From contig JAHDVF020001353.1 in assembly GCA_022606425.2 (NCBI GenBank), positions 868,001-932,000 of the forward strand: a stretch of 64,000 nt of DNA, in the 5' to 3' direction. The DNA comes from Lepidostoma basale (taxonomy: Eukaryota; Arthropoda; Insecta; Trichoptera; Lepidostomatidae). Shown one piece after another: positions 51,605-62,715 of this stretch. Positions within the stretch are counted from its first letter, which is position 1. The number at the start of each line of letters is the position of its first letter. The position numbers and the translations under genes are program-made. Under the pieces are notes generated by a model. That model was not told where the DNA came from and ran no database searches. It worked only from the letters and a program-made list of their open reading frames with translations.

Positions 51605-52031
51605 TCATTCCCTTTAGTATATTGTGCATGAAATTTTTATTCCATAGCATATAACCATCATTCTGTACGCTTTCCGATATATTGATTTGTAGGTGTCTTG
51701 TAACCGACTAAGATGCCATAATTGATAATTTTTGTATTTACAACCTTCAGACTAAATACTCGTATTTACATCACTCGTATTGTGCAAGAGATTTTCATCC
51801 CGAAACACATGAGTTTATCCATTCTGCACGCCTTTCTGATATGATGATTTATGCCATAATTGAGAATTTATGTATCAACGGACTAATGACTAAATATTTT
51901 CATCCCTCCAATTGTGCAAGATATTTTCATCCCGTACCACATGAGCTATCCGTACTGCACGCATTTTCTATATGATGTTTGACAGGTACCTCGAAACCGA
52001 GTAAGGTGCCATAATTGATAATTTGTGTATT

Positions 52032-52640
52032 TGTGGGGGTGTGGTGAGGGTTGAACACACGTGGACGTTGCAGCGTTTATTGCAGATCACTAGTAATTAC
52101 ACGTAACTGTATGATATACTCGTGATGTAGTGTGGCTGGATGCCGATGGCAGCGGGGCGGAGTCCGGTGGTGAGTCGTAGAGGATGAGGGCTCGCTGGGC
52201 GGTATCGTCGAGTGGCTGGAGCGAGGAGTCGTCGGAGGTTTCTCGTACGTAGACTGGGTAGTGGAGACTCGTGTCTCTTCGAGATCGCGATACTGGCTGA
52301 CGTTTAGAGTTGACTGACGTTTAGAGTGGACTGCTGTAGCTTCGTAGCTCAGCGTCGGAGGGAGTCCGATATCCCTCGTGGCGTGGACTTATTAACGTAG
52401 ACAAGCGTCTGTTAGAAGTCGTAAGAGTAACTGATCCTATTGGGCGCTCGGAAGTACTGCTTTTATATGCTTTGCTTTCGTCATCTACGATGCCCGACCT
52501 AATGACCAAACCTGAACGAATCTAGGCCTCCGTGTCATCAAATTTGATAAGTAGGTCTTGGGTCAGCGTTTGTGTGTTTTTTCGTGTCATGTATTTCTTC
52601 ATGAAATATGTTTATCTGGGTTATGCATTTAACCCCGACA
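52032..52640 (-). mobile_element. Solo LTR, 609 bp
   Basis: On the minus strand it starts TGTCGGGGTTAAA and ends CCCCCACA. It is flanked by TATT at 52028-52031 and 52641-52644. It has a TATA box (catataaaagc, 52461-52470) and an AATAAA signal (52076-52081). There are no internal gag-pol genes. It inserted inside the tandem array, which resumes on both sides. Homologous to 55945-56557. A Gypsy-like origin is the likeliest reading of the 4-bp duplication. Confidence 0.8.
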
Positions 52641-53136
52641 TATTTACGAACATATGACAAAATATTTACATCGCTCCAATTGTGCGAGAAGTTTTCATCC
52701 CATAGCACACGAGCTATCTGTTCTGCACGCATTTCCTATGTGATGTTTGACAGGTACCTGGTAACCGAGTAAGATGCCAGAATTGATAATGTATTTATTT
52801 ACGGACTTATTACTAAATATTTAAATGGCTTGTATTATGCAGGTGAGTTTCATGCCGTAGCATATGACTTATCCATTCTGCATGCAGTCCTTATATAATG
52901 TTTGACAGGTACCTGGTAAACAAGTAAGATGCCATAATTGATAATGTATTTATTTACGGACTTATTACTAAATATTTAAATGACTTGTATTATGCAGGTG
53001 ATTTACATGCCGTAGCATATGACTTATTCATTCTGCATGCATTTACTATATGATGTTCGACAGGTACCTGGTAACCGAGTAAGATTCCATAATTGATAAT
53101 GTATTTATTTACGGACTTATTACTAAATATTTAAAT

Positions 53137-53335
53137 TGCTAACTAACTAACTAACTTACCATCACGCCGTCTCCCCGGAGGGGTAGGCAGAAAGAATGGA
53201 ACGCCACACTGTTCTGTCCTGACATACGTCTCTCGCTTCCTCTACATTCATACATCTTGTCATGCACGCACGTCGATTTTTCCGACTCCTCACGTGACCG
53301 ACATTCAATATTTGATTGATTTGATCGTGCCTTTG
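53137..53335 (-). mobile_element. Family B LINE, 3' end inside the array
   Basis: Tail aactaactaactaacttacc, then the Cys/Arg-rich end. It breaks after HDQINQ, beyond which a gattgatttgatcgtgc word is repeated three times (53310-53370). Confidence 0.75.
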
Positions 53336-53590
53336 ATTGCGATTGATTTGATCGTGCATTGATTTGATCGAGCGTGTATATAATATCAATATCATATCAT
53401 ATATATATCTCTGATATTTAAATTGCAATAGATTTTAATGCCGTAGTTTTGACCTTTCTATCCTGCACGCCTTTCCGATATAATGTTTGACAGGTGTCTG
53501 ATAGCCGACTAAGATGCCATAATTGATAATGCATGTATTGAAGGACTTATGACCGAATATTCAAATCGCTAATGTAACATCCCACCGCAA

Positions 53591-53897
53591 AGTAATATCG
53601 TGTCTGCGAATAACACGCTTTAGCAGAACAGGTAATTGGCATTGACGACCTAACAGCGGAATCCTTTTACGTTGGTCCTGTAACGAGTACGGTATGGTTA
53701 TGACTGGAATCAATACGGTTACGTTGGGGGCGGTGGGACCCGCAAAAGGGGGTGGTAAATCAATTACGCGCATTATTCCGATACCTACCCCCGCATTACG
53801 GAGGTGTAACGGTCGTTAAAGGGTACATCGCGTACAATTTAAAGTGAACTACATTGATACCTAATATAAACCTGCGTGAAATGTTGTAACGTAAGTA
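53591..53897. other. GC-richer segment, no gene
   Basis: 53690-53830 contains acgttgggggcggtgggac and cctacccccgcattacgg. No ORF or repeat assignment. Confidence 0.35.
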
Positions 53898-54204
53898 ATA
53901 ACTAACTTATCATCATGCCTTTTCTCCGAAGGTGTAAGCAGAAATAATAAACCGTCACATTATAATTTCTTGACTTCTAATCCTGGGGACTTGCCTTGCT
54001 GGGTTCAAGTCTGGAGACGATCAGTTACTTCTTCATAATAATAAGATGTTTTCTGCTCATTAATAATCAATAATAAATTTATAACAAATTCTAATACTAT
54101 CAGTCCCTTTTAAAAAGATTGTTTTTCGTATTCGCTTTATTTACTGAATTAAATATTCAATATAATGGAGTTTAAATTTAATTATAGCTGACATATTTAT
54201 ATAC
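53898..54204 (-). mobile_element. Family B terminus, decayed, then AT-rich DNA
   Basis: 53898-53985 reads actaacttatcatcatgcct, then tctccgaaggtgtaagcaga. The remainder has no feature. Confidence 0.45.
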
Positions 54205-54757
54205 GAGTATAATGTTTGACAATGGTGACAGTGCACAATGACAATGACAGTGCACAATGGTGTTCTTGTGCCGACCCTTATGTATGGAAGTGAAGCATGG
54301 AACTGGCAAAAGAAGGATGAAAGTAGAATAAATGCAGTAGAAATGAGATCTCTAAGACGAATGTGTGGCAAATCTGTTTATGATAGAGTGACAAATTCAA
54401 GTATAAGAAGTGAATGTGGTGCGAATGAAAGTGTTATGAACAAAATAAGGAAAGGGTCATTAAGATGGTTTGGACACATGGAAAGAATGAGTGAAGACAG
54501 AATGGTAAAGAAGGTATATGTAAACGGCGTGAACGGAGCTAGAAATAGAGGAAGGCCGAGGAAAACGTGGCACGATCAAATCAATCAAATATTGAATGTC
54601 AGTCACGTGAGGAGTCGGAAAAATCGACGTGCGTGCATGACAAGATGTATGAATGTAGAGGAAGCGAGAGACGTATGTCAGGACAGAACAGTGTGGCGTT
54701 CCATTCTTTCTGCCTACCCCTCCGGGGAGACGGCGTGATGGTAAGTTAGTTAGTTAG
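54205..54757 (+). mobile_element. Family B LINE, best plus copy of the 3' end
   Basis: An open frame of about 166 codons (54238-54738): NGVLVPTLMYGSEAWNWQKK, LRRMCGKSVYDRV, LRWFGHMERMSEDRM, RNRGRPRKTWHDQ, SRKNRRACMTRCM and AYPSGETA, then stop and gttagttagtta. No stops inside. Just upstream, acagtgcacaatg occurs twice in tandem. Confidence 0.85.
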
Positions 54758-54949
54758 CTTGATTTTATTATTACTGAATTTAAATATAATATGTTATAGT
54801 TCTTGGTCCACAAGGTTGGCATGGCCTTATTCGGTTTTTCCCACCCATACAGCTGCTGAGGTCTGGAATCAAACAAAACTATTTTTCGGCAGTAATCAAT
54901 TCCAGGAATATTTTTATTTGTTTATATTGGATACATTGTATTTTATATC
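54758..54949. repeat. Dispersed repeat shared with 28180
   Basis: 54770-54850 matches 28180-28270 (tattactgaattt, ttcttggtccac, aggttggc). No ORF. Confidence 0.4.
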
Positions 54950-55160
54950 ATTTGTTTTAAATATATTTTGTAGACGTTTGACGATCGAAATTTGCGCGGG
55001 AGATGCCTATTGGTGGAGATGAGGTTCGCAACCCGTCAAACCGCGTCTCCAGCGGGGGCGAAAAGAAAGGATGGAATGCCGCATCGGTTAAAGTGTGTCA
55101 GTCCATTCTTTCTGCCTACCCCTTCAGAGAGACGGTGTGATGGTAAGTTAGTTAGTAATT
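54950..55160 (+). mobile_element. Non-autonomous element with a family B tail
   Basis: Second copy of 21335-21535: gcgcgggagatgcctattgg, gaggttcgcaacccg, then the shared B-type end ttctttctgcctacccct and gttagttag. Confidence 0.65.
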
Positions 55161-55194
55161 TTAGTTCGCTTCTACGGATATACAATTATAACCA

Positions 55195-55725
55195 ATTTTG
55201 CACTTCTTTTTCTTCTTTTTGTCCTGTCACACCTCCGTGGTGCATAGGGCTTCAAGGAACCTTCTCCACCCGACTCTCAATCCCAAGTGAGGCCTGCTGA
55301 TTTAATATCGTCCTGCAGGGCTCTTCTCCAGGTGGCTCTAGGTCTGCCTCGCATCCTCTTTCACCCCATAGGGGACCAGTCTAGTGCGCCCTGAGCGATG
55401 CAGGCTGGGTTCCGTTTCAGAGTGTGACCGATCCACTGCCATTTGCGTCTTGCGACTTATTCTCTAATTGGCTTTTCGCCTGTCATGGTCCAGAGAGCGG
55501 CATTTGACACTGTTTGGGGCCAATAGATCTTGAATATTGAGCGAAGGCACCTATTAATAAACACCTGGAGTTTTCCAATAACGTCCGCGGTAGATTTCCA
55601 AGTCTCACATCCGTACAGCAGTACGATTTTAACGCTACTGCTGAATAGTTTGAGCTTTCTCAAAATGATACTGGAACGCCATTCAGCGCGAAGCATGGCG
55701 AAATCCAATTTTGCACTTATCATAT
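55195..55725 (-). mobile_element. Family J LINE (RTE-like), 3' region
   Basis: Minus strand AEWRSSIILRKLKLFSSSVK, VLLYGCETWKSTADVIGKLQ, FINRCLRSIFKIYWPQTVSN, then RRKWQWIGHTLKRNP, a KRMRGRPRATWRRAL block and a DIKSAGLTW end. The order is typical of RTE polymerase C-termini. At least one frameshift near 55457. Confidence 0.75.
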
Positions 55726-55734
55726 AATAATAAT

Positions 55735-55830
55735 TAGGGTAATTTTTACAGCGCCGTTTTCGGGAATAACTCACCTCAAAGAGCAGATGCAACTCTCATG
55801 TTTTAGTCATGACACCAGCAATTAGATAAT
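55735..55830 (-). mobile_element. L2-like 3' tail
   Basis: Minus strand ends aaaacggcgctgtaaaaatt plus (ATT)n. It contains catgagagttgcatctgctc and tcatgac in the order seen at 47910-48020. Inserted at the 5' break of family J. Confidence 0.6.
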
Positions 55831-55944
55831 TTGTGTTTACCATATATTCAATTATTTCTATTGTACTCATTGTCATCTTAGTTCTTTATACGAACATATA
55901 AAACACTCCGTTTTGCAATTGTCGTATTTTTGTCTCTTTTTATT

Positions 55945-56557
55945 TGTGGGGTTAACAAACCATGCAGGACTTTGAGACCACACGAGTGGAGGCAATGGAC
56001 TCAAATTACTGTACCAGCATATTACAATGGCAAAATACATACATTGCATGGACAATCAAAACACCTGACACAATAGATTCTCAGCCTAACGAAGCCGATG
56101 ACCGAGTGCGAAAAATGATGAATCAGGGCCCGGGTTCATACACAAAGGTTACTAGAGGTTGTCCGGCAGAGTATCGTGTGCAAAAGAAAGCAAAACATAT
56201 AAAAGCCGTGCAGCCCACCACTCTAGACGTCAGTCATTATTCCGACTTCTAACCGACACGAGTCTACGTTATCAAGTCTACGTCACGAGGGATCTCGGAC
56301 TCCCTCCCGCCGATCTACGAAGCCACTCGACTACACTTCGCTTCAGCTGACTGACACTACCACACAGTGTAACACCATCCTCAGCAGCTCGCCGCCCGGA
56401 CTCCGCCCCTTTGCTATCGACACCCTGTGAAGTTACTCCGTCGCCCATCCACGCTCCATTACGAGTACATAATACTATTAATGTATAATTACTTGTGACC
56501 GAGAATAAACGTTGAAACTTCCTACGCCTTTCAACTCTCACCACTACGCCCCAAACA
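55945..56557 (+). mobile_element. Solo LTR, 613 bp
   Basis: Starts TGTGGGGTTAACAAACC and ends CGCCCCAAACA. TATA box catataaaagcc (56196-56207) and AATAAA at 56504-56509. Shares cacgagggat, tcggactccctcc and tctacgaagc with the LTR at 52032-52640 in the opposite direction. Target duplication is not exact (TATT against TTTT). A 96-codon frame inside it is not a gene. Confidence 0.7.
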
Positions 56558-56589
56558 TTTTAGTTTCCTTGTAAGAACAAACAATTATT

Positions 56590-57010
56590 ACTCAAATGCG
56601 CTAATGGCGGGGTAGCCTTTCACATTGAGTTAAAAAAAGATGTTCTGCTTTATGCTTAATAAACATAAATCTCCATAGATGGCGTTAGTATGTAGATTAT
56701 ATATAGAGTAATCTTAAAAAGATTAACATTGTAATCAAAATCTTCATAGATGGCACATTGAAACTGACATGTGAAATCTGGCATAGGACTTTAACATATA
56801 TACAACTTCCAAAAATTTGTCAGACATGGTCATGAAGAAAGGTGGAATGGGTAATGTTGTAATTACATAAAGCGTGCGCTTAACCCATCCAATGACAAGT
56901 CATAAGTCCTGTAAACACCTTGATCAACCATATTCAGTTTCCAATTTGCATCTTCGTCTCTATTGAGATACAATTAAATCATGAATTGATAAGCCACGGT
57001 GGGTGAAATC
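56590..57010. repeat. U1, diverged subtype
   Basis: aaatctccatagatggcgtt, tagatggcacattgaaactg, catccaatgacaagtcataa, tctattgagatacaatt and a degraded acccgca motif. Confidence 0.65.
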
Positions 57011-57547
57011 CAGTATTCGTATACAAGTATAAGTAAACATTCACAAAAAATATATACGAGTATATATATTACTCATTTTACATTTGTCTTGTTTTATCTC
57101 TTATATTCATTGTGATTTTCTCATCCAGGCGTAATGGTTTCTGAAAAGCAGTTAGCTCAGTTTATCACAGAGTTTATAAAAAAATGTTATTTCTAGAACT
57201 TTTTTAATTTGAAAATATGTCATATTTTAAAATAGCAATTCTTACGTTCCGTTTTTGAGAAGCTTATTTCAAATGAAAAAGTCATGTAGTAATTGGTTTG
57301 TCTGCTGTCTAGACAAAAAATCGACTTATTACCTTAACTGCTAAGTTATTATGAAAAGCAGTAATTGGTATAATGGTTTCAGACATATTTAATGAGAATT
57401 CAGAAGGTAACCTTTTTTAAGAAAGGCAAGTTTTTTATCTTATTGTCCTATCAGAAATATCTCATTTATTACGTATATTAATTACTTATCATTTTACCCT
57501 TTGCAGGTTTAAATTTCACTTTGATAAAGCTCTCTATGGCAAACAAC
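57011..57547. other. No gene seen
   Basis: AT-rich, no supported feature. Confidence 0.35.
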
Positions 57548-58300
57548 AACAAACCATCACGCCGTTTCCTCGAAAGAGTCGGCAGAGACAATGGACCGCC
57601 ACATTTCTCTATCCTGACACACCTATCTAGCTTCCATCACATTCATACAGTGAGTCATACACGCGCGTCGATTCTTCCGACTTATAACACTTCAACTACT
57701 TTTAAAATTTGATTGATATGGTCATGCGATGTCTTCCTCTACTTCGTACCCTATTTGCATTTTATTCATTCGTTATTTATTCATTCATCCGTTCCATGCG
57801 AGCAAACCAACGTAGTGATCTTTTCATAATTTTGTTTATAATACTTTCTTCCGCTCTACATTCCTTCGTAATATCACCATTTGAAATTCTGTCATACAAA
57901 GTTTTATCACACATACGTCTAAGGGATTTCATCTCCACCGCATTTATTCTTCTCTCATCCTTCTTCTGCCAGTTCCATGCACCGCTTCCATACATAAGTA
58001 AGATTTGTAACTAGAACTCCATTGTGAACGGCCATTTTCGCTTTCATTGATAAATTTTTGTTTCCAATAACTATTTTTAAAGCTCCGTTCACTTTGTTGC
58101 CCGCACCAACCCTTCTTTCAACGTCACTATCCATTCGACCATCCGCTGTGAACATGCTACCTAAATACACAAATTCACACACCTGCTCAAGAGACACTTC
58201 ATTCACACTTATGTTACAAACTGTCATTTCCTCTTCCCTTTCAAAACCATTACCTTTGACTTTCCGACATTCATAATTAAATCTTTTGCGTTGCATACTT
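57548..58300 (-). mobile_element. Family B2 LINE, longest copy
   Basis: Minus strand from 58296: a VKGNGFEREEEMTVCNISVN block, VSLEQVCEFVYLGSMFTADG, VERRVGAGNKVNGALKIVIG, then after a frameshift YGSGAWNWQKKDERRINAVE, LYDRISNGDI, LRWFARMERMNE, a broken RGRPRK region and the Cys/Arg-rich end at 57600. It extends further upstream in pol than any B copy, showing that B and B2 share the same protein layout. Confidence 0.75.
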
Positions 58301-58335
58301 CATACATTCTCGACACCAAGACTTGTTATTCTTTA

Positions 58336-59800
58336 CGAAGGTCGCTACTTATATTTCTGGCCTTGGCAAAAGGGAGTGTTGTCAGGCGCCATCCAATGTT
58401 TCCATTGGTAACATTGACATTTTTTAACAAAACCCTTATTCTATCATTTGAGCGCCATTTGTTTTTTACAGTACTTGAACAACTCGTTTCGGGCAAAACA
58501 TGGAATTAACTTATGAACATTTTCGTGCGATTATTTTTAATAACTTTCGACATGGATTATCAAAACAAGTATGCACCAATGAACTTATTTTTTATATTGG
58601 GATAAATTATCATTCTACAGCACTGTAAAAAACTGTAAGAACGAATTCAATCGTGGTGGATGTTCACTCCAGAACGAATTTCATCAGGGTCGTCCAAAAT
58701 CTGCTTTTGTGCCAGAAAATATCGATGCTGTGCGTGAACTGATAAAACAAGATGGTCATGTGATATACCGTGAGATTGAGGCATCTTTGGGCATTACCAT
58801 CACAAGCATCAATAAGATTTGCTTGATCATTTGGACGTAAAAAAAATTGTCCGCGATGGATTTCTCATAATCTGACAAACGCTCGAAAAAAGGCTCGTGT
58901 CGGTTGGTCCTAGAAAATGTTGAAAAAATACGTTAAAGGTGCGTCAAATACTGTATTTTCTTCACAGATGACGTATCATGAATTTATGCATATGAGCTCC
59001 AACCAAAACAGCAATCGACTGTATAGGTCTTCCAAGACGAGCCAAATCCAACAAAAGTTGTACGGGGAAGAAGCACATCGAAGCAAATGGTTGCCTGTTT
59101 CTTCGGTATTACCGGTCATGTGGCGACAGTTGAGTTAGAGAAACGTAGAACTGTCAATTCTAATTGATACATGACCATTTGTTTACCAGAAGTCTTCGGA
59201 GAAATTCGGAAAATGTCGAAGAAGAGGCGACTATTCTTCATAATGACAATCTCAGAATTCCCTTATGTATAAAGCATTTAAATTTTATGAAGATATATCC
59301 TCCGGTATACCGGAGGATGTCAAAAGTGTGCAGAGCATAAAAAAATTTAGAATAAAATTAAATAAATATGTAAACAAAATGTAACCTTATATTAATGTGT
59401 ATGTGGATTATTATAATTGAATGTTTCATTGTTTTTATTAGAACATGTGTTTTGTACATGTGTACTATTTCAAGTAAATATATAAATAAAAACAATGAGA
59501 CTCTCACACACCGGCTCAAACAAAATCATTTTTGGCTAACCAAAACATCGAATTGGTGGATCATCCACCGTAAAGACTTAATTTGGCACCCAATGACTTC
59601 TAATTGTTCCCGCGCATCAAAAACAAACCCAAAGATGCGGTTGATGTGTTCAAAATGCTTGTTTTGGAGTACCTCAATTGGAGTGGAAAAATTGAATTTA
59701 TCTTCAGGAAGAATATTTTGAAAAACAACAAAACCGATTTTGATAATACTTATTTGTTTATTTTTTATTATTAGGCCCGAAATATAAATAGCAACCCTTG
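58336..59800 (+). mobile_element. Mariner-3, dead, split by a LINE
   Basis: Inverted ends cgaaggtcgctacttatatt and its partner (aaatagcaacccttg) are flanked by TA at 58334-58335 and 59801-59802. Transposase remnants in several frames read YEHFRAIIFNNFRHG, EFHQGRPKSAFVPENIDAVR, an REIEASLGITITS helix-turn-helix, NARKKARVGWS, FFTDDVSWIYAYE (first catalytic region, with changes), PTKVVRGRSTSKQM, a TVNSN block, then after the insertion NIELVDHPP and LAPNDF (last catalytic Asp). Multiple frameshifts and stops. Confidence 0.85.
59250..59490 (+). mobile_element. LINE C-terminus inserted in mariner-3
   Basis: Encodes LMYKAFKFYEDISSGIPEDV, then SVQSIKKFRIKLNKYVNKM and stop, the usual C-terminal signature of CR1/L2/Jockey-like polymerases, followed by about 130 bp of 3' UTR ending aataaaaacaat. 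It separates the second from the third catalytic region of the mariner. Different from LINE-A. Confidence 0.7.
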
Positions 59801-59802
59801 TA

Positions 59803-60410
59803 TTAGTTAGTTCTATATTTATTTTACTCTACATTCTCATTAAGTCCTATCTGTTTTTTCAGTGTCTCTCTCCGTTGGATCTCTTTTTAACATTTCAAGT
59901 GGCATTCAGCATCTCATGACGACCTTAAGTAATTAAAACTTTTTTCTTATTCTATGGTACTTATTATAAATTTCAAGGTACTGCCTATTCTTTGTTGTAA
60001 TGAGACCCTTCAAAGAGTATACGCGCTAATTAAATTCCTTCACAAAGTCTTTGATTTCTTAATGAACAAAGGAACAATAGAAGATTAATTTAATAATATG
60101 TTTGACTTGACTCCCAAGACTTGATTCATGCGATAGTGTTTAAATTATTTTAATGCCAAGGGCTTTTGTAAGCGAAATTAAATCAAAAGCTTCCGAAATG
60201 TTACGGATATAGAAATGATTCAGTTAAAATAACTTGTTATTGTCCATTATTCATTGCTTCTTGAGCAATGATATAAAACTCCATATTAAATCATTGATAC
60301 GATTAAAATAGTACTTTTTCATTTGATAATGCTTTAGACAGGCGATAATATCATTCAAATTAATTATAATAAAACGTCTAGAACACGGACTTCTAAATAA
60401 TAATTCAATA
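59803..60410. other. No gene; foldback scrap
   Basis: 60250-60385 has cttgagcaatgatataaaac, then a degraded core (TTGATAA, GCTTTAGACAGGC, GATAA) and taaaacgtctagaacac, all of the foldback family. The rest is unassigned. Confidence 0.4.
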
Positions 60411-60598
60411 AAACAATATTTCTATATCGTAGTCAGTTGACAATCAGTCTGTCGATGCCAACGAGCCTGACGAAACTGGTCGTTATCGAAATAAAGACAA
60501 AAGTAAACAATATTTCTATATCGTAGTCAGTTGACAATCAGTCTGTCGATGCCAGCGAGCCTGACGAAACTGGTCGTTATCGAAATAAAGACAAAAGT
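60411..60598 (-). repeat. U2 fragment, 94-bp tandem duplication
   Basis: Two copies (60411-60504, 60505-60598) of a unit with cgtagtcagttgacaatcag, ccagcgagcctgacgaaac and gaaataaagacaaaag. One base differs in gatgccaacgag/gatgccagcgag. Inverted relative to 12500 and 25660. Confidence 0.8.
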
Positions 60599-60649
60599 GG
60601 AAGTTGTTAAAAAAAACAAGGTTTTGTTTAATAACAATTATTAATCAAC

Positions 60650-61020
60650 TTATAGTCATATACTTTGGGAATTATAAAACTTTGTTTTTTAATAAAAAAT
60701 ATTTTTTAAAAACACATGTTTCTGAGGATACCTCCTAAATTACATTTTTTTTCTAAATTATATTATCATCATGTATTATTATAATATTATTTATTATTTC
60801 TTACTGTTAAAAAAATATTGTTAGTACCTACTTATAACATATAGCCCAGGTTAATTTTTTATTTTGAATTATTGTATCGATTTTTAAATGCGTTTTTCTT
60901 TGTTTAGTTTTTCTTATATTTTTACACCTGAAGATGGAGGTATCTTTCGAAACATGTAGTGTTTTTTAATATTTTTTATTAAAAATTAGTGGATCAAACA
61001 AAGTTTTTTAATTATCAAAG
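60650..61020. repeat. Inverted repeat with ribozyme-like arms
   Basis: Left arm 60673-60760 (ataaaactttgttttttaat, then acacatgtttctgaggatac) and right arm 60920-61012 are reverse complements. The spacer shares acttataacatatagcccag and ttcttactg with 49815-50075. The left core has a deletion; the right core is listed separately. Confidence 0.75.
60924..60962 (+). ncRNA. Hammerhead-like motif, full core and paired stem I
   Basis: Stem I ACAC / GTGT (4 bp). Core CTGAAGA at 60928-60934, extra T, stem II GGAGG / CTTTC (two wobbles) with loop TAT, GAAAC at 60949-60953, ATGTA. The predicted cleavage residue is A, allowed in hammerheads. Confidence 0.5.
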
Positions 61021-61124
61021 TATATTATTATTAATTGTTTTTTTTTTTGAACTTGGGATGTTTGCAAGTTGGAATTCCATAATTATTTGATTAATGATTT
61101 TTTATTTGTGATGATTTCCTTTGG

Positions 61125-61275
61125 CGTTTGTAGAAAAAATTATCCGGGAACGATATGTTTCGTTTTCTTAGGCATTATCAAATAATATTTCATAATGCAT
61201 TAACAAGCAAAATACGTCATTCCCATAAAATATAATAAAACTTCTAGAAAACAGGCGTTTTCATTCGTGTGCGTG
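61125..61275. repeat. Foldback family, short copy
   Basis: gatatgtttcgttttcttag (minus core, degraded) faces gcattaacaagcaaaatacg (plus core, degraded), ending aaacttctagaaaacaggcg. Confidence 0.6.
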
Positions 61276-61319
61276 TAAAAAATTAGAATCACTGTTGAAT
61301 AAATAGAAATGCACTTTGT

Positions 61320-61450
61320 ATTATTACATCATTTTATTATTTTTTGAATTGCAGACATGTTTCTGTCCTTCCATGCACAAATTTTAATGTTAAAATTAGT
61401 GCATAGTAAAAGGACCGAAACATGTCTGCAATTCAAAAAATCATATAGTA
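61320..61450. repeat. Inverted repeat, eroded ribozyme-like arms
   Basis: ttttttgaattgcagacatg and catgtctgcaattcaaaaaa are perfect inverses. Each arm keeps aGAAACATGTC or cGAAACATGTC, but the CTGANGA side is deleted. Confidence 0.65.
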
Positions 61451-62204
61451 TTGTGATAGTACAAAACGCGTTTCTATTTATTCAAATGTGTATCCATTAC
61501 ACAAAGTGAAGGCGAATATAGAAGAAATAGACAAACTGTATTTGAACATTCGAATAACGAATATATTTTAAATGCCGCCAAAAAGAACTGCAAAACAAAA
61601 TGGAAACGATACCACGGCGCAAGCTTTTGTTTCGAAATCTCAATTTTAAAATCGCTTTGCAGTTAGGGCAGTAAAGTATGAAAGCGTATTAAGTAGAATG
61701 GATAAAAAGTTCTTGTTAAAAAGGTACTTATCGCCGTTGTTCTGGGTTTCGGGTAAAAATCACGTCCGTCCTATTTGCATTAATTAGTACAACAGGCCGA
61801 AACTAAGGGCGATCCATTGGGTGGTAATTTGGTGGCAGGCCGATATGTCGCCACACTAATTGTGCACCCCTCTGCGCGGCTCGGTGCCCATCCCAACCCT
61901 TAGATCTTTAGATAATTTCAAAGTGCTGCTACTGTTATTTAGAATAAAATATTTTCACAATACAAATACAATTAATTTAATATATAAAAATCAAACCAAC
62001 TAACAATGTATCGTGGTGTTTTTTGCCCTTCAAAAAAAAGTGCACAAGTGTTTTAATTTTTTTTAATAATGCCTCACCACAAAATAAATGCTTCATACAA
62101 GTAAATATATTTTCATTTTATTAAAAGTGAAATTCAATTGTTAATCTAAATATGAACACTGCATCTGATATTTGTGATCGGTTAGAAAGTATACTAGAAC
62201 AAAA
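61451..62204. other. No gene seen
   Basis: 61478-61530 matches 28448-28500. The rest has no supported feature. Confidence 0.35.
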
Positions 62205-62715
62205 TATACAAATCTTTATAGATAACGCTAGTGTAGAGTGAACTAAAAAAATGTGAAGATAAGCGCAGCATTCTAGCATATATGCAACTTCCAAAAATTT
62301 GTCAGACGTGGTGGTCGTAAGAAGGGCGAAATAGGGAATGTTGGTATACATAAAGCGATCGCTCAACCCAACCCCGGCAGATTTCAGATCTAAGCTGAAA
62401 ACCAATCTCTTTCATATTTCATTTCCAATTTAAAACTTGTATATTTTGTATAAGGATTAATTGTATCTCAATAGAGAAGAAGATGTAGATAGTTTTCTGG
62501 AAACAAAATATGGTGGTCGAGGCGTTTACAGGACTTATGACCTGTCATTGGTTGTGTTAAGCGATCGCTTTATGTTCACAACATTCCCTACTCCGCCCTT
62601 CTTACGAGCACACCACATCTGACAAATTTTTGGAAGTTGTATATATGCTACTATGTTGCACCACACTTCACAAGTTATTAGTTCAATCTACACTAGCGCC
62701 ATCTATTAAGAATTG
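62205..62715. repeat. Two U1 halves, inverted
   Basis: 62215-62385 (acgctagtgtagagtgaact, ccaaaaatttgtcagacgtg) and 62450-62715 (attgtatctcaatagaga, gacctgtcattggttg, cactagcgccatctatta) lie in opposite directions. Confidence 0.7.

Larger units (their letters stand above)
51605..53590. repeat. Diverged tandem array, unit about 150 bp
   Basis: Units carry ttgacaggtacctggtaacc, agatgccataattgataat, tacggacttattactaa, ttgtgcaagatattttcat and cattctgcacgc. About eight units are visible; spacing is 146-155 bp at 52786, 52932 and 53087. A solo LTR and a family B end are inserted. Confidence 0.85.

Noticed and set aside
55962..56252. 96-codon frame as a gene
   Set aside because: It lies wholly inside the U3 part of a solo LTR and has no homologue in the related LTR's frame.
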